64,000 nt of DNA from Thermoproteus uzoniensis 768-20 (GCF_000193375.1 NC_015315.1:1-64000), one strand, 5' to 3'. Counted from the stretch's first letter, positions 1-8,504 are shown. The notes: generated from the sequence alone by a model not told the origin. Program-made: numbers and translations.

Positions 1-598
1 GGCGCCTCTCCGCGCCTCCGCAGGCGGCCGGCGCGTCTGAGGTCCGCCGCAGAGCCCCTCCCCGGCGCCGCGTCGGCTAGTTGCGGATAGGACGCCTCGC
101 GGGGACTCTCCCCAACGGAGCCTCGGCTCGGCGCCTTGAGCGGCCCGCCGCCTAGGCCTTGGCAGACGACATTTTAAATACCCGCCTCAGAACGTATATG
201 CCAGCGCTCTGCCTCGCACGACGCGGCGGGGCCTCCGCAGAGGCCGAGAGGAGGCCAACGCCGGAGGGAGTAGGCGGAGCCGCGAGGGCGGCCGCGCGCC
301 CGGCGGAGGTCGGCGTAGGGTCGGGAGCGGCAGTCCGCAACGGCAGACAAAGCGCAGAGACGTCCGCAAGACGTCTAGGCACCGAGGTCCGCGCGGGGGA
401 GCGGCCGAGCCCAAACGGCGGTCCAGCAGTCTGGGAAGCAGGTCCGGAGGCGCCTACGCTCGCGGTCGGCGGCCTGCCCAGATCGGCCCAGCATTCGGGG
501 GACGCCGGCAGGAAGGCGGCGGAGTCTAGATATCCCGGCGCGGCTGGCTTAGGGAGAGAAGGGGCCTGCCTGCGGCGCACAAAGCCGGTCGCTGCGCC
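1..598. other. GC-rich stretch without a convincing gene
   Basis: I cannot support a protein here. Open frames exist on both strands, but they are Ala/Arg/Gly/Pro-rich translations of GC-rich DNA with no domain-like pattern. A clear archaeal TATA-like box (TTTTAAATA, about 172-180) faces right at the end of the first 180 bases. Transcription from it would start near 205 and cross about 390 bases of non-coding-looking sequence before the HEPN gene at 599. It could be a long 5' leader, a non-coding RNA or decayed coding sequence. Confidence 0.4.
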
Positions 599-1021
599 GT
601 GACGCGGCTGGAAGAGTACGAGGCGTTGGTGGAGCGGTCGAGGAGGTTCTACGAATCGGCAACAGCACAGCTGGAGAGAGGCTTCTACGACCTAGCGGCC
701 TTCAGCCTGGAGCAAAGCCTTCAGCTGTACCTAAAGGCGATGTTGCTGAAGCTCGGCGCCGACTATCCGAGGACCCACAGCGTTAGGAGACTGCTGGAAA
801 TGATACATAGACTGACAGGGGATGCAGAGCTGCAGGAGGCCGCGCTCCGGCTAAGCGTCGAGCTCAGCCTCTTGGAAGACGCCTACATAACCGCGAGATA
901 CGTCCCCAAGGAATTCACAAAGGAGGAGGTAGAAAGACTTAAAAAAGCCGTCGACGAGGTGAGGAGTGTCGTCGGACGAGCTGTTGATAGAAGAGGCCAA
1001 GAGGAGGATAGAGGCACATAA
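599..1021 (+). CDS. HEPN-domain protein of a HEPN-MNT pair
   Basis: A 140-residue all-helical protein of the HEPN superfamily. It has the usual RTHSVRRLL segment around residues 58-66 and a DAYITARY segment around residue 95, both typical of archaeal HEPN partners of minimal nucleotidyltransferases. The GTG start at 599 gives the expected family length. Its 3' end overlaps the nucleotidyltransferase gene by 56 bases in another frame, so the two are co-expressed. HEPN-MNT pairs are known as toxin-antitoxin modules in which HEPN is a ribonuclease and MNT modifies it; that role is inferred here from family and pairing. Confidence 0.85.
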   Translation: MTRLEEYEALVERSRRFYESATAQLERGFYDLAAFSLEQSLQLYLKAMLLKLGADYPRTHSVRRLLEMIHRLTGDAELQEAALRLSVELSLLEDAYITARYVPKEFTKEEVERLKKAVDEVRSVVGRAVDRRGQEEDRGT

Positions 1022-1328
1022 CAACCTGCCGCGGTATTTGGAAATAGTGCTGTCCACGGCGAGGGAAATCGACCCGGAGTCCGAGGTCTACATATTCGGC
1101 AGCGTGGCCGAAGGCAGAAGCCTCCCGTCCAGCGACATAGACATCTTGATAGTCACCGAAAAAGACGCCGCAGAGATCTTGCCAAAGCTCTGGGAAAGAG
1201 GCGTGAAGACGCCCTTCGAAATACACGTCGTCAAGAAAAACGCCCTCGAGATCTACAGAAGGAAAACAAAGCTGATAAAAGCCGAAGACTACCTCGCAAC
1301 CAGCAAAATCCCTCTCGCGCCTTCCTAA
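966..1328 (+). CDS. Minimal nucleotidyltransferase (MNT), antitoxin-type
   Basis: A 120-residue protein of the DNA polymerase beta nucleotidyltransferase superfamily. The signature GSVAEGRSLPSSDIDIL places the GS at residues 45-46 and the metal-binding aspartates at 57 and 59. It is short, as expected for MNT proteins, with no extra domain. It overlaps the upstream HEPN gene by 56 bases, the standard arrangement for HEPN-MNT toxin-antitoxin operons, in which the MNT adenylylates and silences the HEPN ribonuclease. Function is by family; the pair looks intact. Confidence 0.85.
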   Translation: MSSDELLIEEAKRRIEAHNNLPRYLEIVLSTAREIDPESEVYIFGSVAEGRSLPSSDIDILIVTEKDAAEILPKLWERGVKTPFEIHVVKKNALEIYRRKTKLIKAEDYLATSKIPLAPS

Positions 1329-1482
1329 GCTTGGCGCATACGCAGACCCCCGCGTTGCCCTACCGCGGAGCCGGACCGCCGCCCCAGCCGCCTGGACGCC
1401 GCCGAGCCGAGTCTCCGCCCCCTCACCCAAGTCGACGAACCCCATAGAAGACGCCGGGACGCGCCGCCGTGAGGCCACGCGG

Positions 1483-2040
1483 CTAAGGAATACTCGTCGG
1501 GAGAAGCCCCAAATCGGCCAAAAACTCCAACAGCCTCTTCACATTCACCCCGACGGGAACCCCCTCGTTGACGAGGACGAGGTCGGGGCTCTCCGGCTCC
1601 TCGTACGGGTCGTCGACGCCGGTGAAGTTCTTGATCTCGCCGGCCAAGGCCCTCTTGTAGAGGCCCTTCGGGTCGCGCCTCATCGCCTCCGCGAGGGATA
1701 CCTTGACGTAGATTTCGAAGAAAGGCGCCTCCTCCTCCACTATCTTCCTCACCTCGGCCCTCACGTCCCTGTAGGGAGAGACAAAAGCCGCGAAGACGAC
1801 GACGCCGTTCCTCGCCAAGAGGCGCGCCACCCACGCCGCCCGCAGAAGATGGCGGCGCCGGTCCTCCCTAGAGAAGCCCGCGTCGGTGTTTATCGTGGAG
1901 CGCACCCAGTCCCCATCCAGCACCTCCGCCCTCACCCCCGCCTCCCTCACCCGCGCCGCCGCCAGCTGGGCGATCGTCGTCTTGCCAGCCGCCGGCAGGC
2001 CAGTCAGCCAAACCACGAAGCCCCTCTCGAGACACCTCAT
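1483..2040 (-). CDS. cysC: Adenylylsulfate (APS) kinase
   Basis: Phosphorylates adenylylsulfate to 3'-phosphoadenylylsulfate (PAPS), the sulfuryl donor for sulfotransferases. The 185-residue protein has the Walker A GLPAAGKTT near residues 14-22, the DGD motif, the FVSPYRDVR segment and the family-specific RDPKGLYKRA and FTGVDDPYEEP motifs. The ATG at 2040 is chosen over an in-frame upstream start because it forms an ATGA overlap with the stop of the upstream phosphodiesterase gene and removes a non-conserved leader. No ATP sulfurylase or sulfotransferase is visible in the window. Its position beside alkaline-phosphatase-superfamily enzymes and a glycan island suggests PAPS for sulfated glycans (inference). 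Confidence 0.9.
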   Translation of the reverse strand: MRCLERGFVVWLTGLPAAGKTTIAQLAAARVREAGVRAEVLDGDWVRSTINTDAGFSREDRRRHLLRAAWVARLLARNGVVVFAAFVSPYRDVRAEVRKIVEEEAPFFEIYVKVSLAEAMRRDPKGLYKRALAGEIKNFTGVDDPYEEPESPDLVLVNEGVPVGVNVKRLLEFLADLGLLPTSIP

Positions 2041-3314
2041 AACACAGACTCGAGAAACCGCGCTACGTCCAAGGCGTGCATATCCCGCTTCCTCGCGTCC
2101 CCCCAAGTGGCGGCATAGAACCCGTTAAAGCTGTGGAGCGAGTCGTCAGGGCCCCGGTCGTTCCCCTCAAGCCACGGCGACCCGTAGCCCACAGTCTGCA
2201 CCGGCCGGACACGGACCGAGTCGAAATACACCATAAGGTCGGGGAAGTCCCCCCTCACCGACCGGTACAGCTCCCCAGGCTCGTAAACCGCGTTCAGGAT
2301 GTAACCCCACGGCGCCTTGAGAGAGCGGAGCCTCCTCCTAAGCTCCCTCTTCAGATCATCCGCCTCCTCCCTAGAGACGACGCCTTGAGGCCGGTCCACC
2401 GTGTTGAAAAACAGCCGCGCGTAGTAGCCGCCCCACGCCACCACCTTCGTCCGCCCCCAGTCGACGACGGACTCCACGTCGGCCCCCCTAGAAGGCTCCG
2501 ACTTAAAGGAGAGGAGCCCCCACTCAGCCAGAAGCTCGTTAAGAGCCAGCACGCCCCGCTGCGCCTGGTTCCCGTGATCCGAGATTACGAGAAACTCCAC
2601 GTCCCGCGGCAGGCGCTTCCTCAAACGCCCAAAAAGCTCGTCGACTAGCCTGTAGAGGCGCGGGATTTTGTCCTCGTGGGGGTTGCCCGGCGTGTAGAGC
2701 GGGTGCTCCGGATCCCAAAACTTCTGAAACAAGTGGTGAACGCGGTCAGTCCCAATCTCGTGCAAGACGAAGACATCCCACCCCACCGCCTCCACAAGCC
2801 TCTCCGCCACCGCGAAGCGGAGCTCCACCATCTCCACCAGCGCCTTGAAGGCCTCCTCCTTCCGGTCAGTGCGGTACTCCACGTCGAACACGTACCCCGG
2901 AAACATCTCCATAACCCCCGGCGGATACGCCCACGGCCGCCCCCGAGGCGTCAAGAAGTCCGAAATCCAGACCCCGTACTCCCTCGGCGGATACCCCGGC
3001 GGCAGGCCCACCACGACAGACCGGAGACCCCTCCGCTCCCAGACGTACTGCTCCCCAAGGTCGCGAGACGTCACGACGTACCCCTCGTACGACCCACGCC
3101 GCATGTGGCGGAAGCCGTAGATGCCGAGCTCCCCCGGGTCGCGCCCAGTAAACATGGAAGCCCACGCCGGCACCGTAATGGGCGGGTCCACAGCCCGCAT
3201 AACCCCCCACGAGCCCGAGTCAGCCACCTCCCCAATATTCGGAAGCTCATCCCCCAACCGCTCAAACACCTCAAACGGCATCCCATCAAGCGCCAGTATG
3301 AAAACCCTAGCCAC
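2037..3314 (-). CDS. Type I phosphodiesterase / nucleotide pyrophosphatase family protein
   Basis: A 425-residue alkaline-phosphatase-superfamily enzyme. Visible metal-site and nucleophile elements are D10 in LALDGM, T47 in PITVPAWASMFTG (the usual nucleophile position), GTDRVHH in the middle and SDHGNQ further on. The GTG start at 3314 gives a protein that begins directly with the first beta strand. It is translationally coupled to the APS kinase gene by a 4-base ATGA overlap, which suggests turnover or use of PAPS-related nucleotides, or a phosphodiester in a glycan (inference). A segment of its 5' half, around 3019-3113, recurs in damaged form at 5099-5150. Confidence 0.8.
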   Translation of the reverse strand: MARVFILALDGMPFEVFERLGDELPNIGEVADSGSWGVMRAVDPPITVPAWASMFTGRDPGELGIYGFRHMRRGSYEGYVVTSRDLGEQYVWERRGLRSVVVGLPPGYPPREYGVWISDFLTPRGRPWAYPPGVMEMFPGYVFDVEYRTDRKEEAFKALVEMVELRFAVAERLVEAVGWDVFVLHEIGTDRVHHLFQKFWDPEHPLYTPGNPHEDKIPRLYRLVDELFGRLRKRLPRDVEFLVISDHGNQAQRGVLALNELLAEWGLLSFKSEPSRGADVESVVDWGRTKVVAWGGYYARLFFNTVDRPQGVVSREEADDLKRELRRRLRSLKAPWGYILNAVYEPGELYRSVRGDFPDLMVYFDSVRVRPVQTVGYGSPWLEGNDRGPDDSLHSFNGFYAATWGDARKRDMHALDVARFLESVL

Positions 3315-3572
3315 GCCCCCAAAAACGACTAATTAAAAAACATAGACGCACTCAGGTACCCCAACGCCTCCAGCCTCCCCTAATGCGCCGAGCCCCTCCG
3401 GCGTCAGCACCGCCGACGGCGACCCCGACATCCATCCAACCGCCAAACCCCCAACACACCGCAAACTCAGACACAGCGAAACCCCCGAATCAACTCCAAC
3501 TTCCTATAAAGCTCCAGGAATAGACACAGTGTAGCGACCCACAACCAAAAACAAAACCCCAATACCTTAGTT

Positions 3573-3583
3573 AATCTATAAAA
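3573..3583 (+). promoter_or_regulatory. TATA-like box before broken small gene
   Basis: The sequence AATCTATAAAA lies about 25 bases before the GTG at 3606. This is the spacing expected of a leaderless archaeal transcript starting at that GTG. Confidence 0.5.
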
Positions 3584-3605
3584 ACACCCCAACTACACCA
3601 CGGAG

Positions 3606-3777
3606 TGCCTGCGTCGAAATAGACGACAAGCTGTACTCTGCGTTGTTAAAAGAGGCCCAGACACGCGGCGAGACCCCCCAGCAGACGCTCAAGAGAATAC
3701 TAGAGCTATACTTCGGATACGGCGAAGAAGAGGAAAAAGAGGTGCTCCGCCGCCTCAGAGACCTCGGATATGCCTAA
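3606..3777 (+). pseudogene. Small ribbon-helix-helix-like protein gene with a frameshift in its start region
   Basis: From 3607 a frame reads ACVEIDDKLYSALLKE, continues through QQTLKRILELYFGY and ends in an acidic tail at 3777. This looks like a 55-60 residue strand-helix-helix DNA-binding or antitoxin-type protein. No ATG, GTG or TTG lies in that frame before the previous stop. The GTG at 3606 is placed right for the TATA box but is one base out of frame and stops after five codons. The damaged copy at 5207 begins ATGCCCTGC where this copy has GTGCCTGC, so one C has probably been lost. It overlaps the next gene by 8 bases. Confidence 0.6.
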
Positions 3778-5020
3778 ACCAAACATCGTCCTCATCGTCC
3801 TAGACACGCTCAGAGAAGACCACGCACAGGGCCTCGAGCCACTCACCCAGCTGGGCTTCGTCAAATACGAAAACGTCTACGCACCAGCCCCCTGGACGTT
3901 GCCAAGCCACGCCTCCATGTTCACAGGTCTCTACCCCTCAGAACACGGAATACACGAAAGAAGAGGGACTTACGGCGTTGATCTAGCCGCGCTTTCGCGG
4001 ATAAGAATGGCAAAATTAGACGGAGGCATTCTAGGCGAGCTTAAGGCAGCCGGATACACCACCTATCTGATATCGGCAAACCCCATTATCTCTCAAGATT
4101 TCGGCTTCAATGCCGATGTCCAATATTTGGTAGATCCGGTTACAACAAAAACCATGACTGTTGTATATACAAAATACGACTACATGTTCGCTAAACATGG
4201 ATCCAAGCTAAAGGTAGCTTTGGAGCTCCTGAGAGAATCGAAATACGGCATGGCGCTGGAAGCCGCCAAGCTATACCTAGAAAGGAGATTACGCCTTATC
4301 TACAGATTGCCAAGATATCTCTCCGAGAGATACGTGATGAAGAAGGGAGGCGACACCATCATAAGGCTAGTCAACCACCTCAAGCCACAGGAGCCCTACT
4401 TTTTATGCATCAACGTCATGGAGGCGCACAGTCCATACACCCGTAAAGATCTCGTAGGTCGCCGACAGTTAAGCTATGTCGGCGAGTGGCTCGCTACCGG
4501 CCAGGTAAATCCCAAGGCGTTGGAGCTATGGCGGAACTACCCCCTACACGCCCAAGAGGCTACTAAGATCGCCATAGAAATCGTCCACCAGATAAAGCAG
4601 AAGGGAAACTGGGACAACACCCTCGTAATCATCACATCAGATCACGGAGAACTCCTCGGCGATGGCGGACTAGGCCACATATATTCCCTCCTCGATGGAA
4701 ACCTACGAGTACCTCTATACGTCAAATACCCCGGAAAATCCAAAAAGCAGAGAGGACTACTTTCACTAACAGAAATACCACGAATAATCGATCCAAACAT
4801 AGATGAGATAGGGCGTTCTGTAGTTTTTGCAGAAACGCACGGAATCGGCGACCCTGAGCCCTTCGGAAAATGGAAGCGCTACATAAATAGCCGCCATTAC
4901 CACCACAAGATCAGAGTAATATCAGCTAAACGAGACTTCATCTACAACAAAACGGAAGACAAAGTAGAGAAAGTGTTCAGAGAGTATACACGAGATATTG
5001 GAAAACCAGAAATACTGTAA
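3770..5020 (+). CDS. Sulfatase-fold (alkaline phosphatase superfamily) enzyme
   Basis: A 416-residue protein with the sulfatase-fold layout: NIVLIVLDTLRED at the N-terminus (D12), PWTLPSHASMFTG around residues 41-53, EPYFLCINVMEAHSPYT in the middle and ITSDHGELLGDGG near 285. At the position of the formylglycine cysteine of true sulfatases (CxPxR) it has T43 followed by LPSH. It is therefore more likely a phosphatase, phosphodiesterase or phospho-group transferase than a formylglycine sulfatase (inference). No signal peptide or membrane segment is seen, so it is probably cytoplasmic. Remnants of related genes lie at 5915-6345 and 8270-8504. Confidence 0.75.
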   Translation: MPKPNIVLIVLDTLREDHAQGLEPLTQLGFVKYENVYAPAPWTLPSHASMFTGLYPSEHGIHERRGTYGVDLAALSRIRMAKLDGGILGELKAAGYTTYLISANPIISQDFGFNADVQYLVDPVTTKTMTVVYTKYDYMFAKHGSKLKVALELLRESKYGMALEAAKLYLERRLRLIYRLPRYLSERYVMKKGGDTIIRLVNHLKPQEPYFLCINVMEAHSPYTRKDLVGRRQLSYVGEWLATGQVNPKALELWRNYPLHAQEATKIAIEIVHQIKQKGNWDNTLVIITSDHGELLGDGGLGHIYSLLDGNLRVPLYVKYPGKSKKQRGLLSLTEIPRIIDPNIDEIGRSVVFAETHGIGDPEPFGKWKRYINSRHYHHKIRVISAKRDFIYNKTEDKVEKVFREYTRDIGKPEIL

Positions 5021-5098
5021 CCAAACCCTATACCTACTATAGAATCTCTCTAGCCGATGGATAAGGTCTTTTACAAACTCCTAGCTAAAACACGATAT

Positions 5099-5358
5099 AC
5101 CGGAGGCCCCTCCGCTCCCAGACGTACTGCTTCCCAACGCCGCATGTGCCGTAAACACACAAAAGCAAATTAAACAAAAAACACCATCAACCACACCAAC
5201 CCAAATGCCCTGCATCAGACATAGACGATAAAGCTATATGATACCCTCTAACGAGAAGCGCGGCGAAACCTCCCAGCAATACCTAAAAATGATACTCTAA
5301 CTCTACTTCGGATACGGCGAAGAAGAAAAAAGGTACTCCGCAGACCCAGATAACTCGG
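5099..5358 (+). pseudogene. Decayed duplicate of the 3019-3777 region
   Basis: Bases 5099-5137 match 3019-3057, inside the phosphodiesterase gene, with about two differences. After a deletion of roughly 40 bases, 5138-5150 matches 3099-3112. From about 5170 the sequence parallels the intergenic DNA and the small ribbon-helix-helix-like gene at 3606-3777, keeping its ATGCCCTGC start at 5207 but carrying stop codons and shifts. The shared CTTCGGATACGGCGAAGAAG block is exact in both. This accounts for most of the otherwise gene-less stretch between 5021 and 5390. Confidence 0.75.
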
Positions 5359-5390
5359 AGGAGAGTCATGAGGCTTTACTGAATGCGGTC

Positions 5391-5738
5391 ATGTCCATGT
5401 CCTGCCTTTACTTTAATATGTTTGTGTATATTGGTTACTGCGATGAGCTTTTGAAGCCAGTTAATGTTCCGTGTGAGCCCATTGCGCTCACCATGGCTAG
5501 GGTTGAACCGATCAAGGGCATTCACGACCTCACAACCGCCTTCGCTAAGGTGGCCAGTAAGTATCCTCAGTGGAGGTTGAGGATTATTGATCCGGTGATC
5601 GACAGGGAGTACTTCAGCAAGTTAGTGAATTTAGTTAATGAGTTGGGCTTAGTGGTAGAGTTGAAACTTATCGGCTCCATCAACAATTCTTATCTGGCTG
5701 AGGGGTGCTCGAGGGCTTCGATCTATGCGCTTCCGTAG
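5391..5738 (+). pseudogene. Truncated GT4-type glycosyltransferase fragment
   Basis: A 115-residue open frame whose middle reads ALTMARVEPIKGIHDL followed by FAKVASKYPQWRLRIIDP, the start of the nucleotide-sugar-binding half of GT-B glycosyltransferases (usually GRLxxxKG). It stops at ASIYALP, where a full enzyme would continue into the EGFGLxxxEA motif. Both the N-terminal acceptor domain and the C-terminal third are missing. I call it a remnant, not a gene. It is followed at once by a PaREP remnant. Confidence 0.7.
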
Positions 5739-5769
5739 CACAGGGAGGTTCTAGTATAGCCATATTGAT

Positions 5770-5912
5770 GCGGATGTGGAGGTTTTGGAGAGGCCCTCCC
5801 CAAAGCCATCCGCCGAGGACTACGTGAACGCCTGACTTCTGGAGGCGTTGGTGGAGGCTGGCCTCGCCCTTGAGTACCTAAGACGAGGCCTGGTGAGGAA
5901 CGCCGCGGGGAA
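5770..5912 (+). pseudogene. PaREP-family gene remnant (5' part)
   Basis: This stretch aligns base for base with the start of the intact PaREP gene at 57374: EVLERPSPKPSAEDYV, then LEALVEAGLALEYLRRGL and VRNAAG. The start codon GTG has become GCG, and a TGA interrupts it after ...DYVNA. Similarity ends abruptly near 5912, where the inverted sulfatase-like remnant begins. Confidence 0.8.
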
Positions 5913-5914
5913 CA

Positions 5915-6345
5915 GTTTTTGCGTATTTTCTTCCTGCTGTGGATGCCCGTCCTTCTGCTAGCTGGCGTATTATCTGGGGGATCTCGGTGAGCGAGAGGAG
6001 CCCCTGTATCTTTAGTGGGAACGTGGCGGCGAGAGGTACGAGTGCCTGTTCGTCGTCTGGTGGGAATCCGTGGAATACTCCCTCTTTTAGCTACTCGCCG
6101 TGATCTGAGGTGGCTATTACGTGTGCTTCTTGGGCTAGTTTTTCGTCGAAGCTGGCGGCGGCCTCAGCGGCATAAGCGGCGTGTCGTGGGTATGCGGCGT
6201 GCCATATCTCGTGGGCCTATGTGGGGGGCTGTACTCAGCATTTGGCTTGGTCTACGATTTTGGGTATTAGGTAAGAAAACTCAATCCAGTTCTCTGCTTT
6301 GGTGTAGAGGCTGTGGGCTTCCATATGATGAGGTAGGGTTCCTCT
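5915..6345 (-). pseudogene. Sulfatase-like gene remnant, C-terminal half
   Basis: Reading leftwards with frame changes and stops gives EEPYLI, MEAHSLYTKAENW, VIATSDHGE and then LLSLTEIPQII. These are collinear with EPYFLCINVMEAHSPYT, ITSDHGE and LLSLTEIPRII of the intact gene at 3770. The SDHGE block is followed directly by TAG, and other stops interrupt the linker. The matching N-terminal part lies at 8270-8504 on the same strand, beyond an intact GT2 gene. Confidence 0.75.
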
Positions 6346-6688
6346 CTGGGTTTCTCTATTTTTCTGTGTCCTTTATCTGTTGGTGGGGCGGGGGTGGGCC
6401 TGCCGGAGATCTGCCCGGGCCGCGTCCCGACGCCTCTAGGAGGGGATCTGCTAGAGGAAATCCATGTCGGCAAGCAGCTCAGTCGCCGGCTCAAACGCCT
6501 CGCCAACGCCGTGTTTAAGGAGTATTCACACCACCAAGAGGCGAAGGCGTTATTAGACAGGTGTGTGATACATGCCAATTTAGCTTGGCCCTTAAGAAGA
6601 TGGGGGTATAGAAAGGGGGGTTGTATGTAATACTAAAGCACCGCAAGTCGGGAGTGGCAATCGACGGTAAGTCTGCCACACCCTGCAA
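6346..6688. other. Unassigned stretch between sulfatase remnant and GT2 gene
   Basis: A rightward frame from 6394 to 6630 encodes a helical-looking stretch (EEIHVGKQLSRRLKRLANAV and following). I recognise no family, see no promoter, and both ends run into compositionally odd sequence. It may be a fragment of a lost gene. Nothing else is visible. Confidence 0.3.
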
Positions 6689-7699
6689 CTACACACTCAT
6701 AGTACAGGCAGGGCCCTTCTTAACCATAACCTTTCTTCTCTTCACTATCCCAGCTGTGATCACATAAAAGAGAATACTCTTGAGCAAGATTAATATAGGT
6801 AGGCCAATTATCCCGGCTACCATTTGCTGATAAGATCCACAATTCTCTGTCAGTTTCTCCGTTAATATCACGAGAATAGCATATGTTACTAATGGGAATA
6901 ATATAGATAACCCCAGATACATTGTAAGGAACACTATCGCTATTACTGTTAAAGGTACTATCAGGAGAGCCGAAAGGTAGTCTTTATTAACCAATAGTGA
7001 ACTACAATTACTATAATACCATTTAATTCTCTTGTAAATAAACGTTACATCAAATTTCTCATACAAGTGTCGTATATCTTTGACAAGCACCTTATCTATG
7101 TGATAATGCCTTAGCAAATTTCTATGCAACGTTGCTAGGTTAGCAGGTCCTAGATTGTCTAATAGTGAGAGATCGGGTCTACGTACTTTAGCTTCCCTAA
7201 GCAGGTTATTTCTCTGCCAAATATAAAGAGTATTGACGAAACCATAAGTTCTATTAAAATGTAAACCGCCTCTGATTGTAGAGAGGAGCTGTTGACCGTA
7301 GAATAAGCTTCGACAACATCTCGATATTATACCTTTTGATAGAAAGGAGACAAAATATCCCTTGTTGAGAAGCGGTGTTACAGCCTCCATGAACTCTCTC
7401 TCCAATACATCATCCGCATCCAGGAAGAAGACATAATCTCCTCGAGCTCTTTCCAAGCCGCTTAGCATTGCAATGCCAACCCCCTTCCTAGACCCCTTCA
7501 CCCACTCCACATCTACATCTGAAGATCTCAAGACTTCAACGCATTTCTGAACAAATACTTCATACTCAGGATCACTATCATCAACTATTATTACCTCAAA
7601 AACCTCCTTGAATCTCTGTACCGAGATGCTCTTGCACACCTCTAGTATGTTGTAAGTTTCATTCCTCACAGGCAAAATTATCGAAAGCAATTTAGACAT
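6689..7699 (-). CDS. GT2-family glycosyltransferase with C-terminal membrane segments
   Basis: A 336-residue GT-A fold enzyme. LSIILPVRNE starts the fold, VIIVDDSD near residue 40 binds nucleotide, and FFLDADDV near 94 carries the metal-binding DxD-type motif. From about residue 240 there are three to four hydrophobic segments (around LIVPLTVIAIVF, LFPLVTYAILVI and IIGLPILILL), so the enzyme is membrane-anchored with a cytoplasmic catalytic domain. It would add a sugar to a lipid-linked glycan. It stands alone, with its own TATA box at 7720-7728 and ATG at 7699, between the two halves of a decayed sulfatase-like gene. Confidence 0.88.
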   Translation of the reverse strand: MSKLLSIILPVRNETYNILEVCKSISVQRFKEVFEVIIVDDSDPEYEVFVQKCVEVLRSSDVDVEWVKGSRKGVGIAMLSGLERARGDYVFFLDADDVLEREFMEAVTPLLNKGYFVSFLSKGIISRCCRSLFYGQQLLSTIRGGLHFNRTYGFVNTLYIWQRNNLLREAKVRRPDLSLLDNLGPANLATLHRNLLRHYHIDKVLVKDIRHLYEKFDVTFIYKRIKWYYSNCSSLLVNKDYLSALLIVPLTVIAIVFLTMYLGLSILFPLVTYAILVILTEKLTENCGSYQQMVAGIIGLPILILLKSILFYVITAGIVKRRKVMVKKGPACTMSV

Positions 7700-7719
7700 T
7701 ATGGATATCTGATTAAGCC

Positions 7720-7728
7720 TTATTTAAA
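7720..7728 (-). promoter_or_regulatory. TATA box of the GT2 gene
   Basis: On the minus strand this reads TTTAAATAA, centred about 24 bases before the ATG at 7699. That fits a leaderless transcript. Confidence 0.55.
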
Positions 7729-8269
7729 TTTACACATTGTGAGGCGTAGATATAAGCGGCCTGCGGAGAACCGCGGGGGTTGTTAACTACTTGAGTTTGT
7801 GAAGTCTTTCTTGAGGCCGCAGATTCTAGAAAGTTCACGTTGAGTAGAGCCGGGTTGCTAGGCGGACAGTGGGCGTGGTTGCCCGGGGATTTATGTGTAA
7901 GTTGCTCGCATGTCCCCGCCCTTGCCAACGCCGCGGTGGCTTGAATCTTATTAGTATGAGGGGTTAGGAGAGGACCGGGTTGACAGGTTGTAAGGCGTTC
8001 TCTAGCATAGACCTGACTTACTGTAGTGGTGGTTTTAGAGGATTAACAACGCCCCCGGCCGATCAGCCTTCTTTCTAAGCCCTTGTCGTAAGTGAAGGGG
8101 GACACCGAGTCTATATTATATACAGAGCTTAAAAGTCGTTGGGATCCCGGCAACTCTCCAGGGCGAGCCGGGCGCTTGAGGGTATGCGTTGCTGTGTATT
8201 TGATAGCGGCTTTGGGAGCGCCGGCGCGTGTTAGGGCGTGGTAGGTCCTGGCGGTGGCGTCATCTCTGC
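7729..8269. other. Gene-poor stretch
   Basis: No credible coding frame. The left part, to about 7930, has a leftward open frame without domain features. The right part, from about 8050, may be the diverged continuation of the sulfatase-like remnant that is recognisable from 8270 onward. Confidence 0.35.
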
Positions 8270-8504
8270 GGATGGTTAGGTAGGGGTTTGCGGTGTAAAT
8301 GTATATGCCTGGCTCTTTAGCTGGCCGAGTATTCTGTGGTTGCGTCGACTAGGTGATGTGAGGAGTAGAGGCGTGTGAACATGGATAATATGTGGCTTGG
8401 CGGTGTCCAGGTGGGGGGAGGGGGGTGACGGCGGTGACGGTGGTCAAGCCTTGTCTCTTGGCTTCGTGGTAGAGGGGCTGTGCGTGATCTGTGCGGAGGG
8501 TGTC
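8270..8504 (-). pseudogene. Sulfatase-like gene remnant, N-terminal part
   Basis: Leftward translation gives DTLRTDHAQPLYHEA, then PTWTPPSH followed by SMFTRLYSSHHLVD and, after a stop and frame change, GQLKEPGIYIYTANPYLTI. These are collinear with DTLREDHAQ, APWTLPSHASMFTGLYPSEHGI and GELKAAGYTTYLISANP of the intact enzyme at 3770. The first eleven codons and the start are missing; similarity breaks off near 8504. Together with 5915-6345 it probably derives from one ancestral leftward gene. Confidence 0.75.

Noticed and set aside
152-602. Overlapping long open frames on both strands before the HEPN gene
   Set aside because: Both are Ala/Arg/Gly/Pro-rich, lack hydrophobic-core patterns and mirror each other, as expected from GC-rich non-coding DNA.
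1325-1834. 169-residue leftward frame
   Set aside because: It is an out-of-frame reading of the APS kinase gene with Gly/Arg-rich composition.
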